Source: VRUE01 sp963762205 | Lineage (GTDB): Bacteria > Actinomycetota > Thermoleophilia > Solirubrobacterales > 70-9 | Length of the DNA: 64,000 nucleotides | Assembly (NCBI GenBank): GCA_963762205.1 | Contig: CAVXJZ010000002.1 | Coordinates: 62,001 to 126,000 of the forward strand | Reading direction: 5' to 3' | Shown here: one piece after another, positions 1 through 8,863 of the stretch | Numbering within the stretch: position 1 is the stretch's first letter | How the letters are laid out: the number at the start of each line of letters is the position of its first letter | Program-made: the position numbers and the translations under genes | The notes under the pieces: model-generated | Seen by the model: the letters and a program-made list of their open reading frames with translations, nothing else | The model's database searches: none | What the model was told of the DNA's origin: nothing

Positions 1-111
1 AACATCATGGTGGACGTGCGCGCCATCCGGGAGGCGCTGGCGAAGGTGTACGACGCGGACCGCATCGTCGAGGAGATCAGCCGGGGGGCTCCGGTGGAGA
101 GCCGTCGATGA
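1..111 (+). CDS. C-terminal end of an unidentified protein (cut by the window edge)
   Basis: An open frame enters from the left edge and ends at a TGA at 109-111, giving the last 36 residues of a protein. The tail is charged and probably helical (NIMVDVRAIREALAKVYDAD). I do not recognise the family from so little sequence. It converges on serB, with about 20 bases between the two stop codons. Confidence 0.45.
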   Translation, partial: NIMVDVRAIREALAKVYDADRIVEEISRGAPVESRR

Positions 112-132
112 TCCGATAGCGGCAGGGCCGCT

Positions 133-815
133 CTACGCACCGAAGATCCATGCTGCGAGGGACGGGAAGTCCCGGAACTCCGCATCGCATCCGTCGACGA
201 CGGCGGAGCGACGCACGAAGCCGGTGAAGGCCACGAACGCGTCCACCGCGGGACGCATCTCGAGGTCGGTCACGCCGTCGCCGACGGCCAGGGCGGGGCG
301 CGCCAGGCTCAGGCCGCCGACGACCGTCGGCTTGCCTCCCGCCGTGGCGAGTGGAGACGGGACCACGGACGTGAAGCGTCCGTGTCCGTCCAACGCGCAG
401 CTGCACCGCATGGACGCGTTCCTCTCCGACCTCCAGGAAGCGGGCCAGGGGGAGGATGGCGTCCCGGATTCCGCCGCTGACGAGGGTCACCTCCACGCCG
501 GTCGGCCCGGAGTCGTCGCCAGCAGATCGGCGGCGCCGGGGGCGACCGCGTCGAGGTAGGCGTCCGCGAGGGCCGCGATCTCCGCGGGGCCGGGTGCGAT
601 CAGCTCGAGGCGTCTGCCGTAGACCTCGTCGAGAGGGACGCGCCCCGCCATGGCGTCCCTGGTGAGCGTCCGAACCGCATCGGCCACCTCGGGGCCGCGC
701 AGCTCCGCCAGCCAGTCGATGCCTTCGATGCCGACGAGGGTGGAATCGACGTCGAACACCACGCTGACGAAGCGACGGGAGACGCCCACCGATCCGCCGA
801 GTCGCTCAGCGATCC
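133..815 (-). CDS. serB: Phosphoserine phosphatase (HAD family)
   Basis: SerB removes phosphate from O-phosphoserine, the last step of serine synthesis, in the cytoplasm. HAD motif I is clear (VVFDVDSTL, where the two Asp are nucleophile and acid/base), and it is followed by GIEGIDWLAELRG, typical of SerB. Motif II is the SGG of VTLVSGGIRDAIL. The metal-binding motif GDGVTDLEM lies near the C-terminus. The protein ends ...AAWIFGA and TAG at 135-133. The frame breaks near residues 105 and 145, so it is rebuilt from three frames. The start is uncertain: the reading frame runs without a stop from the ACT domain of serA directly upstream. A GTG at the GVSRR segment is the likeliest start. Confidence 0.8.
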
Positions 816-2451
816 GACGACGAAGGGTCACCACCATCGCGCTGTGCACCTCGGCGAGCGTAAGGAGCTGCATCGCGTGTGCCGGCGGGAGGGGCCCGTC
901 GAGGGTGATCACCGCCAGGGCGTCGCCTCCCTGGCTCAAGCGTGCCTGATGGTACTCGGCGATGTTCACGTCCGCCGTCGCCCAGCAGGGTGCCGACCCG
1001 GCCGATGACGCCGGGGACGTCGCGGTTGGTCAGCACGAGGAGCGTGCCGCGCGGGAGCACGTCCACGTGGAAGGCGCCGATGCGGGTGATGCGGGGCGGG
1101 GCATCCAGCCGGCGCGATGCCTCCCACGCGTGACCTCGTCGCCGTCGGCCGCCAGGCGGACTTCCAGCGCCCGGGAGTGGGGCGGCTCGCCCGACGGCGG
1201 CCACGGCCAGCGCGATGCCGCGGGATGCGGCCAGACTCGGGGCGTTGATGAGGTTGACCCGGTCCGCGCCCATGACGCCTTCCAGGGCGCCCAGGGCGGC
1301 GGCGGCGAGGAGCGCCTGGCCCGCGCCCGCGAGCTCGTCGCCGGTGCGTAGCGTCAGCGACTCCAGAACGCGCCGTGTCCGCGGTCGGCCAGGAGCGCGC
1401 GGGCCACCGTCGCCGCGGCCCGGGCCAGGCGCATGGCCGGGCGGATCGCCTCGGCGTCCTCTCCGGCCAGCGCCGCGTTCAGGGAGCGGGAGTAGTCCCG
1501 CTGGAGGAGCGCGTCGCGCACCGCGGCGCACACGTCCACGGCGACGTTGCGCTGGGCCTCCGCGCGTGGACGCGCCGATGTGGGGCGTCAGCACGACGTT
1601 GTCCATGTCCGCGAAGCGGGTGGTCTCCGGCCAGGGGCTCCACCTGGAAGACGTCCAGCACGGCGCCGCCGAGCCTGCCGGAGGCGAGCTCGTCGTGGAG
1701 GGCCGCGTCGTCCACGATGCCGCCCCGGGCCATGTTCACGACGATGGCGCCGTCCTTCAGGAGGCCGAGGCGGGCGGCCGTCCAGGAGCCCCCGGGTCTC
1801 GTCGGTGAGCGGCGTGTGCACCGTGACGATGTCCACCTCGGCGCAGGAGCTCGTCCAGCGTCTGCGGCCTGGCGGACGCGCAGCGAGGCGAAGCGCTCGG
1901 CGGGGATGTAGGGGTCGATGCGCCACGACCTCCATGCCGAAGGCGTGGGCGCGTTGGGCCACCTCGCCACCGATGCGGCCGAGCCCGACGATGCCCAGCG
2001 TGCGGCCCTTGAGCTCGCCGCCCCGGAGGGCCGAGCGGTCCCACCGGCCCTCGCGCATGGACGGCGGTGGCCCGGTCCAGGTGGCGCAGCAGGGTGAGCA
2101 CGGTGCCGAAGAACAGCTCCGCGACGGCGATGGTGTTGCCCGGCGGGCGCGTTGATGACCGCGATGCCCAGGGCCGTGGCGGTGTCCATGGCCACGTTGT
2201 CCACGCCGACGCCCGCGCGCCCCACGACCTTCAGGCGTGTGCCGGCGCGCAGCAGCTCCTCGGAGATGCGCGTCGCGCTCCGCCCGACGATGGCGTCGTA
2301 CTCGCCGATGCGGGCCAGGAGCTCGTCGGCGGGAAGGGTGGCACGACGTCGACGTCCAGCCCCGGCGTCGACCGGAGCAGGGCGACGCCTTCGTGCGTCG
2401 ACCTCGTCGGTGACCAGGATCTTGAACGGCGGGCTCGTCGGGTGCGGTCAC
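815..2451 (-). CDS. serA: D-3-phosphoglycerate dehydrogenase (first copy, left block)
   Basis: SerA oxidises 3-phosphoglycerate to 3-phosphohydroxypyruvate with NAD, the entry to serine synthesis. The order seen is an N-terminal substrate domain (FKILVTDEV), the VVGRAGVGVDNVAMDTAT segment, the nucleotide-binding LGIVGLGRIGGEVAQRA, VHTPLTDETRGLLDG, MARGGIVDDAALHDE and VVLTPHIGAST, then an intervening domain and a C-terminal ACT domain (NIAEYHQARLSQGGDALAVI) that in this family senses serine. The GTG start overlaps the stop of the DUF402 gene (GTGA). At least five frame breaks occur. It differs from the serA at 57.1 kb, which supports a different source genome. The gene leads straight into serB. 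Confidence 0.85.
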
Positions 2452-3000
2452 GGCGCCCGTCGCGCTGCCAGCTCCCGTCCGGCAGCGCTCCAGGGTCCAC
2501 TCCTGCACCACCGCGGGGCGGCCAGGTGCCGGCGCGTGCGGCCGCTCCAGGAGCGATCGGCCTCGGCGCGGGCCCGGTCGGCGGTCGCGCCGTCGATCCA
2601 CTCCCGTCCCAGCGCCTCGTCCAGCTCGTCCTCGTCCAGGAGCATGGCCGTCGCCGTCCGGCGGCGAGCCACACGTCCAGGTAGAGGTCGGTGGTGTGCC
2701 ACTCGTCGCCGTCGCATCTCCGGCGGCGTGAGGATGTTGGCGTAGATGCCCGGTGAACGTCCCGTCGGCGCGGTGGAAGCGGCCGATGTCGTGCCAGAGG
2801 CCGGGGAAGGTGAACCAGACGACGTCGGAGCCGTGCTCGAGGACCACGTCGCCGTCGATGCGCATGGGCGGATCGAAGGGCATGGCCTCGGCCAGCGTCA
2901 CCTTCACGTCGTCGCGGTCCAGCACCAGTCGCTGGTCGAAGACCTGGACCTGCTGCGGAGGACGCAGGTAGTGGATCCGGACGCGCCGTTCGGGGCTCAC
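2448..3000 (-). CDS. DUF402 domain protein
   Basis: The protein has about 183 residues with the DUF402 pattern: VRIHYLRPPQQVQVFDQRLV, DDVKVTLAEAMPFDPPMRID, then VVWFTFPGLWHDIGRFH, a YANI-type strand and LLDEDELDEAL near the C-terminus. DUF402 forms a beta barrel found in nucleotide phosphatases and in RNA-associated proteins; the exact role here is not known. The GTG start overlaps the TGA of the upstream xdhC gene, and its own TGA overlaps the GTG of serA, so it is translationally linked to both. There is one frame break around 2,715. Confidence 0.7.
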
Positions 3001-3347
3001 TCGCGGCCGCTCGTCGGCCCGGGGAGCACCGCCTCGACGAAGACGTCCATGGTGCCCCCGCACACCGCGGGGCTCCAGGAGAGGAAGTCCTCGGTGAGGT
3101 CCACGGTCGATGCGCTCGGGCTGCCCGGTCTCCAGCACCCGCCGCGCCGCCTCGATGACCTCGGCTTCGCCGCACCCTCCGCCCACGGTGCCGGTGAGCC
3201 CGCGCTCGGGGTCCACCAGCAGGCGCGCGCCGACCTTCCGGGGCGTGGAGCCGCGGGTGGCCACCACGGTGGCCAGGGCGCAGGCCGTCCGCGCTCCCGG
3301 GCGTCCCGGAGGGCGTCGGTGAGCACGCGGTCGTCGTGGTGGGTCAT
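2997..3347 (-). CDS. XdhC/CoxI family protein, N-terminal domain only
   Basis: The protein has about 116 residues. Rebuilt from two frames it reads VLTDALRDARERG, then an ATVVATRGSTPRKVGARLLV strand, GGCGEAEVIEAARRVLETG and CGGTMDVFVEAV. This is the XdhC N-terminal domain, which includes the conserved GGCGE. XdhC-family proteins insert or protect the molybdenum cofactor of xanthine and CO dehydrogenases. It lacks the C-terminal Rossmann domain that its upstream neighbour has, and the two are overlapped ATGA-style, so they look like a split pair. No molybdenum hydroxylase subunit lies inside the window. Confidence 0.7.
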   Translation of the reverse strand: MTHHDDRVLTDALRDARERGRPAPWPPWWPPAAPRPGRSARACWWTPSAGSPAPWAEGAAKPRSSRRRGGCWRPGSPSASTVDLTEDFLSWSPAVCGGTMDVFVEAVLPGPTSGRE

Positions 3348-4201
3348 CTTTCTTCGTGTCTCCGTGTCGTCGGCAGCGCTTCCTTCACCGAAGAAGCGCT
3401 CCGCGACGCGCTCCAGGTCCCGGAGCGATGCCCCGGAGCCGCCGCGGTGCACCTTCACCAGCTCCGCGGCCACGGCCACGGCGATCTCCTCGGGCGTCTC
3501 GGCGCCGATGTCGAGGCCCGACCGGGCGCGTGGATCTCGGCCAGCCGCTCGCGGGGGATCCCGTCCTCGAGGAGCTGCACGAAGGTGGCCCGCACCCGCC
3601 TGCGGCTCCCGATCATACCGATGTAGGCGGGCGCCGGGTCCCCCCGCAGCACGCGCACGAGGCAGTCGTAGTCGTACTTGTGGCCGCGGGTCACCAGCAG
3701 GACGTGGGTGCTGCGCGTGGATGGGCACGTCCCGCGAAGGGGTCGGAGAAGTCCGCCCTGACGACCCGGTATGCGTCGGGGAAGCGCTCCCGCGTGGCGA
3801 AGTCCGGCCGGTCGTCCAGGACCCATGACGCGGTAATCCCAGGTCGGCGCCCATGCGCGCCATGGGCCGGGCGATGTGGCCCGCGCCGACGATGACGAGG
3901 TCCCGCACGGGGCGGCGCACCTCGACGTAGACCTCCGCCCCCGCCAGCATCTCGAGCCCGTCGCGGTGGCGAGGATCGGCGACGGCGGCCCGTCCCGCCT
4001 CGAGGGCGGCCGTCGTCCAGCTCCGGGGAGCCCAGCGTGCCGTGCACGGCTTCGTCGCCGTCGGCGGTCACGACGAGGACCAGCGGGCGCCGTCGGGTGC
4101 AGCGGCGCTTCCTCCCACGGACAGCAGCGTGACGCGCCGAATACCCTGCCTCGACGGCGGCCATCACGACCTCCGCGGCCGTGGCGGCGCTCGAGCCTCA
4201 T
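3344..4201 (-). CDS. XdhC/CoxI family protein with Rossmann domain
   Basis: The C-terminal part contains a nucleotide-binding motif (DLVIVGAGHIARPMARM), LDDRPDFATRERFPDA, a THVLLVTRGHKYDYDCLVRV strand, YIGMIGSRRRVR and GLDIGAETPEEIAVAVAAEL, all typical of the XdhC C-terminal domain. The N-terminal part is short and reads AAEVVMAAVEAGYSARRVTL; it does not show a clear GGCGE. The ATG overlaps the mocA stop (ATGA). Together with the next gene and mocA it forms a molybdenum-enzyme maturation set. Several single-base breaks occur, notably near 3,720, 3,830 and 4,110. Confidence 0.75.
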
Positions 4202-4854
4202 CGGTCCTCCTTCGACGCCCGGGACCGGGGAATCGGCCAGGGACGGGACGGGCTTCCGATGGCCTCGCGATAGGCCTCCGGGGTGTCGATGTCCGTCACC
4301 ACGCCGGCGTCGTCGACCTCGACCCGAGTGCGTGTGCTCCAGATGGCGATGCACCACCGTGCGCGCTCCGCCCTCCAGCCCGGGGTCGGCCAACTCGGCG
4401 AAGAGCGGGCGTCCGAAGAGCGTCGGATGGCCGCCGCGCCCCCCGTGGTCGGGGAGGACCACCGGAGCGTCTCCGGCCGAGAACGCCTCGAGGAGCCGTG
4501 CGACGGTTTCCGGCTGCACCAGAGGGTGGTCCACCGGGCAGAGGGCCACGCCCTCCACCTCGCCGCCGAGGGCGGCCAGGGCCAGGCGCAGCGAAGTGAT
4601 GGGACCCTCGCCGGGGTCGGGGTTCTCGAGGACCGACGCGCCGGCGGCCTGGGCGCGTCGGGCTTCGTCGTCCTGTCCCGGGGCGACCACCACCACCACC
4701 GGATCGCACCCTCCGCCGACGAGGGCGCCCACCACGGCAGCCACGAAGGAGCGTCCGCCGGCGTCCAGGAGGGCCTTGGACGTGCCCATGCGCGTGGACG
4801 CGCCGGCGCAGGGGACCACGCCCGCGACGCGAGGATGCCCGGCGACGTCGTCAC
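4198..4854 (-). CDS. mocA: MocA/MobA-like nucleotidyltransferase (molybdenum cofactor cytidylyltransferase)
   Basis: The enzyme transfers a nucleotide from CTP or GTP to molybdopterin. The N-terminal signature is VVPCAGASTRMGTSKALLDA, the G-x-S/G-x-R-M-G-x-x-K loop of this NTP-transferase fold. Further along are PGEGPITSLRLALAAL, LCPVDHPLVQPETVARLL and GRGGHPTLFGRPLFAEL. Adjacency to two xdhC genes favours MocA (cytidylyl) over MobA (guanylyl), but sequence alone does not settle it. The GTG start overlaps a short upstream open stretch (4,855-4,952). That stretch either codes for a roughly 35-residue peptide or is a frame-broken tail of fadJ; I cannot tell which. Confidence 0.75.
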   Translation of the reverse strand: MTTSPGILASRAWSPAPARPRAWARPRPSWTPADAPSWLPWWAPSSAEGAIRWWWWSPRDRTTKPDAPRPPARRSSRTPTPARVPSLRCAWPWPPSAARWRAWPSARWTTLWCSRKPSHGSSRRSRPETLRWSSPTTGGAAAIRRSSDARSSPSWPTPGWRAERARWCIAIWSTRTRVEVDDAGVVTDIDTPEAYREAIGSPSRPWPIPRSRASKEDR

Positions 4855-4952
4855 GGGCGCCTGGTGTCCGCCGCCGGGTCCGCCGGCGCCCGAAGGGCCA
4901 GATGCTCAAGCTCCACCTCCGTTCGCCCGGAGCGGGTGCGCGCCAGGGCCGG

Positions 4953-7144
4953 TCATCCGCCGAAGGCCTCGTAGAAGCGACGGTCGTTCTCGCCAGGTCC
5001 TCCAGGAGGGGCGCAGGCGCGAAGCGGGGGCCGTATTGCTCGTGCAGCGCCTGCGATGCGGTCCAGGATCCCACGGGGGTGCAGGGTGTCGGCGAAGCGG
5101 AGGAGGCCGCCGCGGAACGGCGGGAACCCGGTGCCCATGATCATGGCGAGGTCCACGCGGCCGGCGCGCGTCGACGACGCCCTCCTCCAGGAGCGGGCGG
5201 CCTCGTTGATCATCTGGCACCACCAGCCGCCGCCGGATCTCGTCGCGGCCCACGTCCGCCGCGCTCGGGTCGGGGACGGCGCGGCCCAGGTCGGCGTAGA
5301 CGCCTCGTCCACGCCCTTCTCCCTGCCGTTCTCGTACAGGTAGAAGCCGCTGCCGCCCTTGCGCCCCAGGCGTCCGGTCTCGGCCAGGGCGCCCAGGAGC
5401 CGGGCGGGGGCCAGGCGCTCGCCCAGGGCCTCGTGGAGGGACGCGCCGGCGTGGTGGGAGACGTCGATGCCCACCTCGTCCATGAGGCGCAGGGGCCCCA
5501 TGGGCATGCCGAAGGCCCTGGCCGCCGCGTCGACCTCCTGGACGGTGGCGCCGTCGCCCAGCAGGCAGCCGGCCTCGTTCAGGTAGGGGCCCAGGATCCG
5601 GTTCACCAGGAAGCCCGGGCCGTCGCCGCACCACCACGGGCACCTTGCCCAGACGCGAGCGCCAGCGCGTAGACGGTGGCCACCGTCTCGTCGTCGGTGC
5701 GCGCGCCGCGGACCACCTCCACCAGGGGCATGCGGTGCACGGGGTTGAAGAAGTGCATGCCGCAGAAGCGCTCGGGGCGCGTCGAGCGCCTCGGCCATGT
5801 GCGTCCACCGAGAGCGACGACGTGTTGGTGGCCAGGACGCAGTGCTTCGGACGACCGGCTCTCGGCTCTCGGCGAGAACCGGACCGCTTCACGTCCATCT
5901 TCTCGACGACGGCCTCGACCACGAGGTCGGCGGCGCCGAAGCCCGTCCAGTCCAGGCCACCGGAGATGAGCTCCATGCGCTGCGCCGCCTCCCGGCGGGA
6001 GAGCTTGCGGCGCTCCACGGCCTTGTCGAAGAGCGCCCGGGCGTGGCGGAGCCCGCCGGTGACGGCCTCGTGGCGGATGTCCTTCATGCGCACGCGCATG
6101 CCCCGTCGACGCCGCGAGCTGGGCGATGCCGCCGCCCATGACGCCGGCACCCAGCACCGCCAGGACGTCGACCGGCTCGGGCTGCACCGAGGGGTCCGGC
6201 CACGCCGGTCCCTTCTCGGCCGCCTCCCGCAGGCGGAAGACGTGGATGAGGTTCTTGCACACCGGCGAGACGATGAGCTCGGCGGCGGCCCGGGCCTCGG
6301 CGTCCAGGCTCTTCTCGACGGATTCCGCCCAGGTGGTGGCGGAGCACGTCCAGGATGCGGAGCGGGGCCGGGTAGTGGCCGCCGGTCGCGGCCGCGCACG
6401 CGCTTCTTCGCCGCCGCAAGGACGACGCGGCGCCCGAGGCGCGTGTCGTCCATGAGCCGGGCGAGCAGGCCGCGCTTCGGTCTGCGGGGAGCGCCCCTCC
6501 GGCGGCGGCCCGGAGGGCGAAGTCGGCCACCTCGTCCATGAAGAGCTCCGCGGGAAGACCTCGTCGGCGAAGCCGATGCGCCGCGCCTTGCGCGCGTCGA
6601 TCAGCCGGCCGGTGAGGAGCAGGTCCAGGGCGGCCTGGAGGCCCACCAGGCGCGGAAGGCGCGTGGTGCCGCCCCACGCCGGGAGGATGCCCAGCTGCAC
6701 CTCGGGGAGGCCGACCCGCGTCGGCGTCGAGTCCGACAGCACCCGGTGTCCGGCAGGCCAGGGCGAGCTCCGTGCCGCCGCCCACGCAGACGCCGTGGAT
6801 GGCCGCCACCGTGGGCACCGGCAGGGCCGCGACCTGGGGTAGATGGCTTGACCCAGGCGGACCTTGGCCTCGGCCTCGACGGGGTCCTCGAGTGCCGCGA
6901 TGGCGTCGACGTCGGCGCCGGCGATGAACGAGTCGGCCTTGCCGCTGCGGAACACCACGACCTGGATGCTGCCCGCGTCGGCCGCGTCGCCGGCTTCTTC
7001 GACGACGCTCGGCCAGGCGGCGCATGACCGCCTCGGTGAGGACGTTGAGCCTGCGGTCGGGATCGTCGAAGGTGATCCAGCCGATGCCCCGCTGGTCGAC
7101 CTCGAAGGTCGGGATTGTGCGGCGACGGTCGTGGCGGTCTCCAT
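4953..7144 (-). CDS. fadJ: Bifunctional enoyl-CoA hydratase / 3-hydroxyacyl-CoA dehydrogenase (FadJ/FadB type)
   Basis: This is the large alpha subunit of fatty-acid beta-oxidation: it hydrates enoyl-CoA, then oxidises L-3-hydroxyacyl-CoA with NAD. The N-terminal crotonase half shows DSFIAGADVDAI, PTVAAIHGVCVGGGTELALA and VGLPEVQLGILPAWGGTTRL, with both catalytic-type acidic residues. After about residue 300 the Rossmann motif AVLGAGVMGGGIAQLAA begins the dehydrogenase half, with GLDWTGFGAADLVVEAVVE, CGMHFFNPVHRMPLVEVVRG and the C-terminal domain GMPMGPLRLMDEVGIDV and FPPFRGGLLRFAD. About 730 residues is normal for FadB/FadJ. No thiolase gene is next to it. The gene is rebuilt from at least six frame segments. 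Confidence 0.85.
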
Positions 7145-7202
7145 GGCTCCGTGGATGCTCGGGGCGGCGCTTCAGGGACTCCTCAACGATACGTGCCGCC
7201 GG

Positions 7203-7244
7203 CCGAAAGAAAGCCGCCCCGGCACCGCACGGTGCCGGGGCGGC
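7203..7244 (-). terminator. Rho-independent terminator for the lipoprotein gene
   Basis: A perfect 15-base inverted repeat (arms 7213-7227 and 7230-7244, GCCGCCCCGGCACCG) has a two-base centre. Read on the minus strand it is followed by TTTCTTTC. It sits 45 bases after the lipoprotein stop and 60 bases before fadJ. Confidence 0.75.
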
Positions 7245-7288
7245 GGCGAGCGGGACGGGGCCTCCGCTGCGAATCCTGCCGGGGACCG

Positions 7289-8077
7289 CTACAGCTTGAT
7301 GCGCTCCTTGGCGTTCTCGCGGGTGAGCTTGACCTGGATCGGGTCGCCCCGCTTCACCTCGACGGGGACGTTCCAGTAGAGCTCCGAGTAGGGGAGCTCG
7401 ATAGCGGGCGTACACCCAGTACTTGCCGGGCTTCACCTGGTACTGATCGCAGGTGACCACGCCGTTGGCGTCGGTGGTGTCGGTGACCACCTGCAGGCCT
7501 GACGCCCGCAGCTTCGCGCTTGAGCACCTCGTCCACGTCGGCGAACGCCGAGTCGGCCCAGTTCTCCCGGAGGATCGCACCGAGTCCGACTCCTGGATGC
7601 GTGCCCTTCTGCAGGGAGTCGAACTCCTTGAAGTAGGCGTTCTTCTGCTTCTCGACCCGGCCGTACTGCGAGTCGAAGTCCTGGAACTCCCTGTACATGG
7701 CCACGTACTGGGGCTCGCCCCGGCTGTACTTCTTCATGGCGTCGGTGATCTTCTGCAGCGTGTCCCGCAGGGTGTTCCAGCGCGACGTGGCGGCCTGCCA
7801 CTTCTCCTGGGCCTGCTGCACCTGTGTCCCGGGCGTCCAGCAGTTCCTGGGGGATCGCCGGCTGCTTGGTGGGAAAGGCCTTCTCCAGCGAGTCGAAGAC
7901 CTGGTCGCGGTCGTAGGGGAGAAGCTGGACCTCGACTCCGGCGATCGGCCGGGTGACCTGGCCGCTCCCGTCGGGGTTGTCGACGGTCTGCTCCATGGTC
8001 ACGACCACCTTCGCCGGGCCGCAGGCGGCGGCGGCCAGAAGAAGGGCCAAGGCGAACGGGAGATTTCTGCGCCTCAT
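7289..8077 (-). CDS. Secreted lipoprotein with coiled-coil region, function unknown
   Basis: The N-terminus MRRRNLPFALALLLAAAACG is a lipoprotein signal peptide: positive start, hydrophobic stretch and lipobox AAACG, so Cys19 would be lipidated. Next comes a short beta region (VQLLPYDRDQVFDSL), then about 90 residues of helical, charged sequence (EKWQAATSRWNTLRDTLQKI) likely to form a coiled coil. The C-terminal part resembles an Ig-like or carboxypeptidase-regulatory fold (TDANGVVTCDQYQVKPGKYW). The end ...ERIKL-TAG precedes a strong terminator. There are two or three frame breaks. I do not recognise a named family. Confidence 0.65.
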
Positions 8078-8166
8078 AGCGTGCTCCGTGGCTTGGTCCT
8101 GGGAGTGAAAGCTCTCGAAACTAGGAGTCGTTACAGGGCCTAGCAACCTTGTTTCGGCCGGTCAAT

Positions 8167-8778
8167 CTAAGTCCCCCCGGACTTCTCGGCACGGGGAGAA
8201 GGTTCCCCGGGGGACGCCGGCCGGTCCATGTCGTGGGTCTGGCCGAGGTCGGGACCGAAGCGGAGGATCCGCGGCTGTCCCAGGTCTCTTGCGGCCTGAT
8301 AGAGGGTGTCGGCGTCGAGTCCCCAGATCTCTACGGCCGGATCGCGAGGTCGACCCACGCGAAGAAGGTCGCCCGTCATGCGCGCGGCCTCGACTTCAGG
8401 TGGAGCCTCCTCCAGGAGACGCTCCGTGCGGAACCGACGTCGTCGCCATGCGAAGAGGTCGGCCTGCATGGGGCCGGACGCGAGGCGGGTGACGGTACCG
8501 GTGATCTTGCCCTCCCACCGGTCCGCCGCCTCGGGGAACACCGTCGCGTCGACGACGAGGGCCGTGCCACCTGGCACGTCGACCAGCCGGACCTCGACCC
8601 CGTAGCGATCAGGATCGGGCGGCGTCGGGTCGAGCTCGTCGTGCACGAGGGCGGCCAGCATCTCGGCCGCCGTGCGCGAGGTCGAACGCGCGAGGGGGTA
8701 GGCCACGCGGATCCAGGTGCTGGTCACGTCCTGCACCTTGTCGACCCGCGAGCCGGCGCTCCACGCGAAGCCCGGCGT
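8167..8778 (-). CDS. Conserved hypothetical protein, N-terminus cut off at the chimeric junction
   Basis: An intact minus-strand frame runs from the junction at about 8,778 to TAG at 8,169-8,167, about 203 residues. It continues sensibly upstream of the first GTG (GFAWSAGSRVDKVQDVTSTW), so the true start is missing. Features are TWIRVAYPLARSTSRTAAEM, a beta-rich middle (RYGVEVRLVDVPGGTALVVD) and a C-terminal MTGDLLRVGRPRDP...EIWGLDADTLYQAARDLG. There are no membrane segments or cysteines. I do not recognise the family. Confidence 0.5.
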   Translation of the reverse strand, partial: TPGFAWSAGSRVDKVQDVTSTWIRVAYPLARSTSRTAAEMLAALVHDELDPTPPDPDRYGVEVRLVDVPGGTALVVDATVFPEAADRWEGKITGTVTRLASGPMQADLFAWRRRRFRTERLLEEAPPEVEAARMTGDLLRVGRPRDPAVEIWGLDADTLYQAARDLGQPRILRFGPDLGQTHDMDRPASPGEPSPRAEKSGGT

Positions 8779-8782
8779 GGCG
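8774..8782. other. Probable chimeric junction between two genomes
   Basis: Left of here a minus-strand gene lacks its start; right of here argC lacks everything but its last 27 residues. Both truncations fall on the same few bases, without any repeat, transposase or integration signature. See the findings. Confidence 0.7.
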
Positions 8783-8863
8783 ACAACCTCTGGAAGGGTG
8801 CCTCCGGCCAGGGGGTCCAGAACCTCAACCTGATGCTCGGCCTCGACGAGACGGAGGGGCTGA
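8782..8863 (+). pseudogene. argC: argC, C-terminal fragment (N-acetyl-gamma-glutamyl-phosphate reductase)
   Basis: The frame starting at 8,782 reads DNLWKGASGQGVQNLNLMLG, the strongly conserved C-terminal segment of ArgC. It lies directly upstream of argJ, as in many actinobacterial arg operons. One extra G in the run at 8,855-8,859 would put the TGA at 8,861-8,863 in frame, immediately before the argJ GTG. The rest of the gene is absent because of the junction at about 8,778, so it may well be intact in the real genome. Confidence 0.8.
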
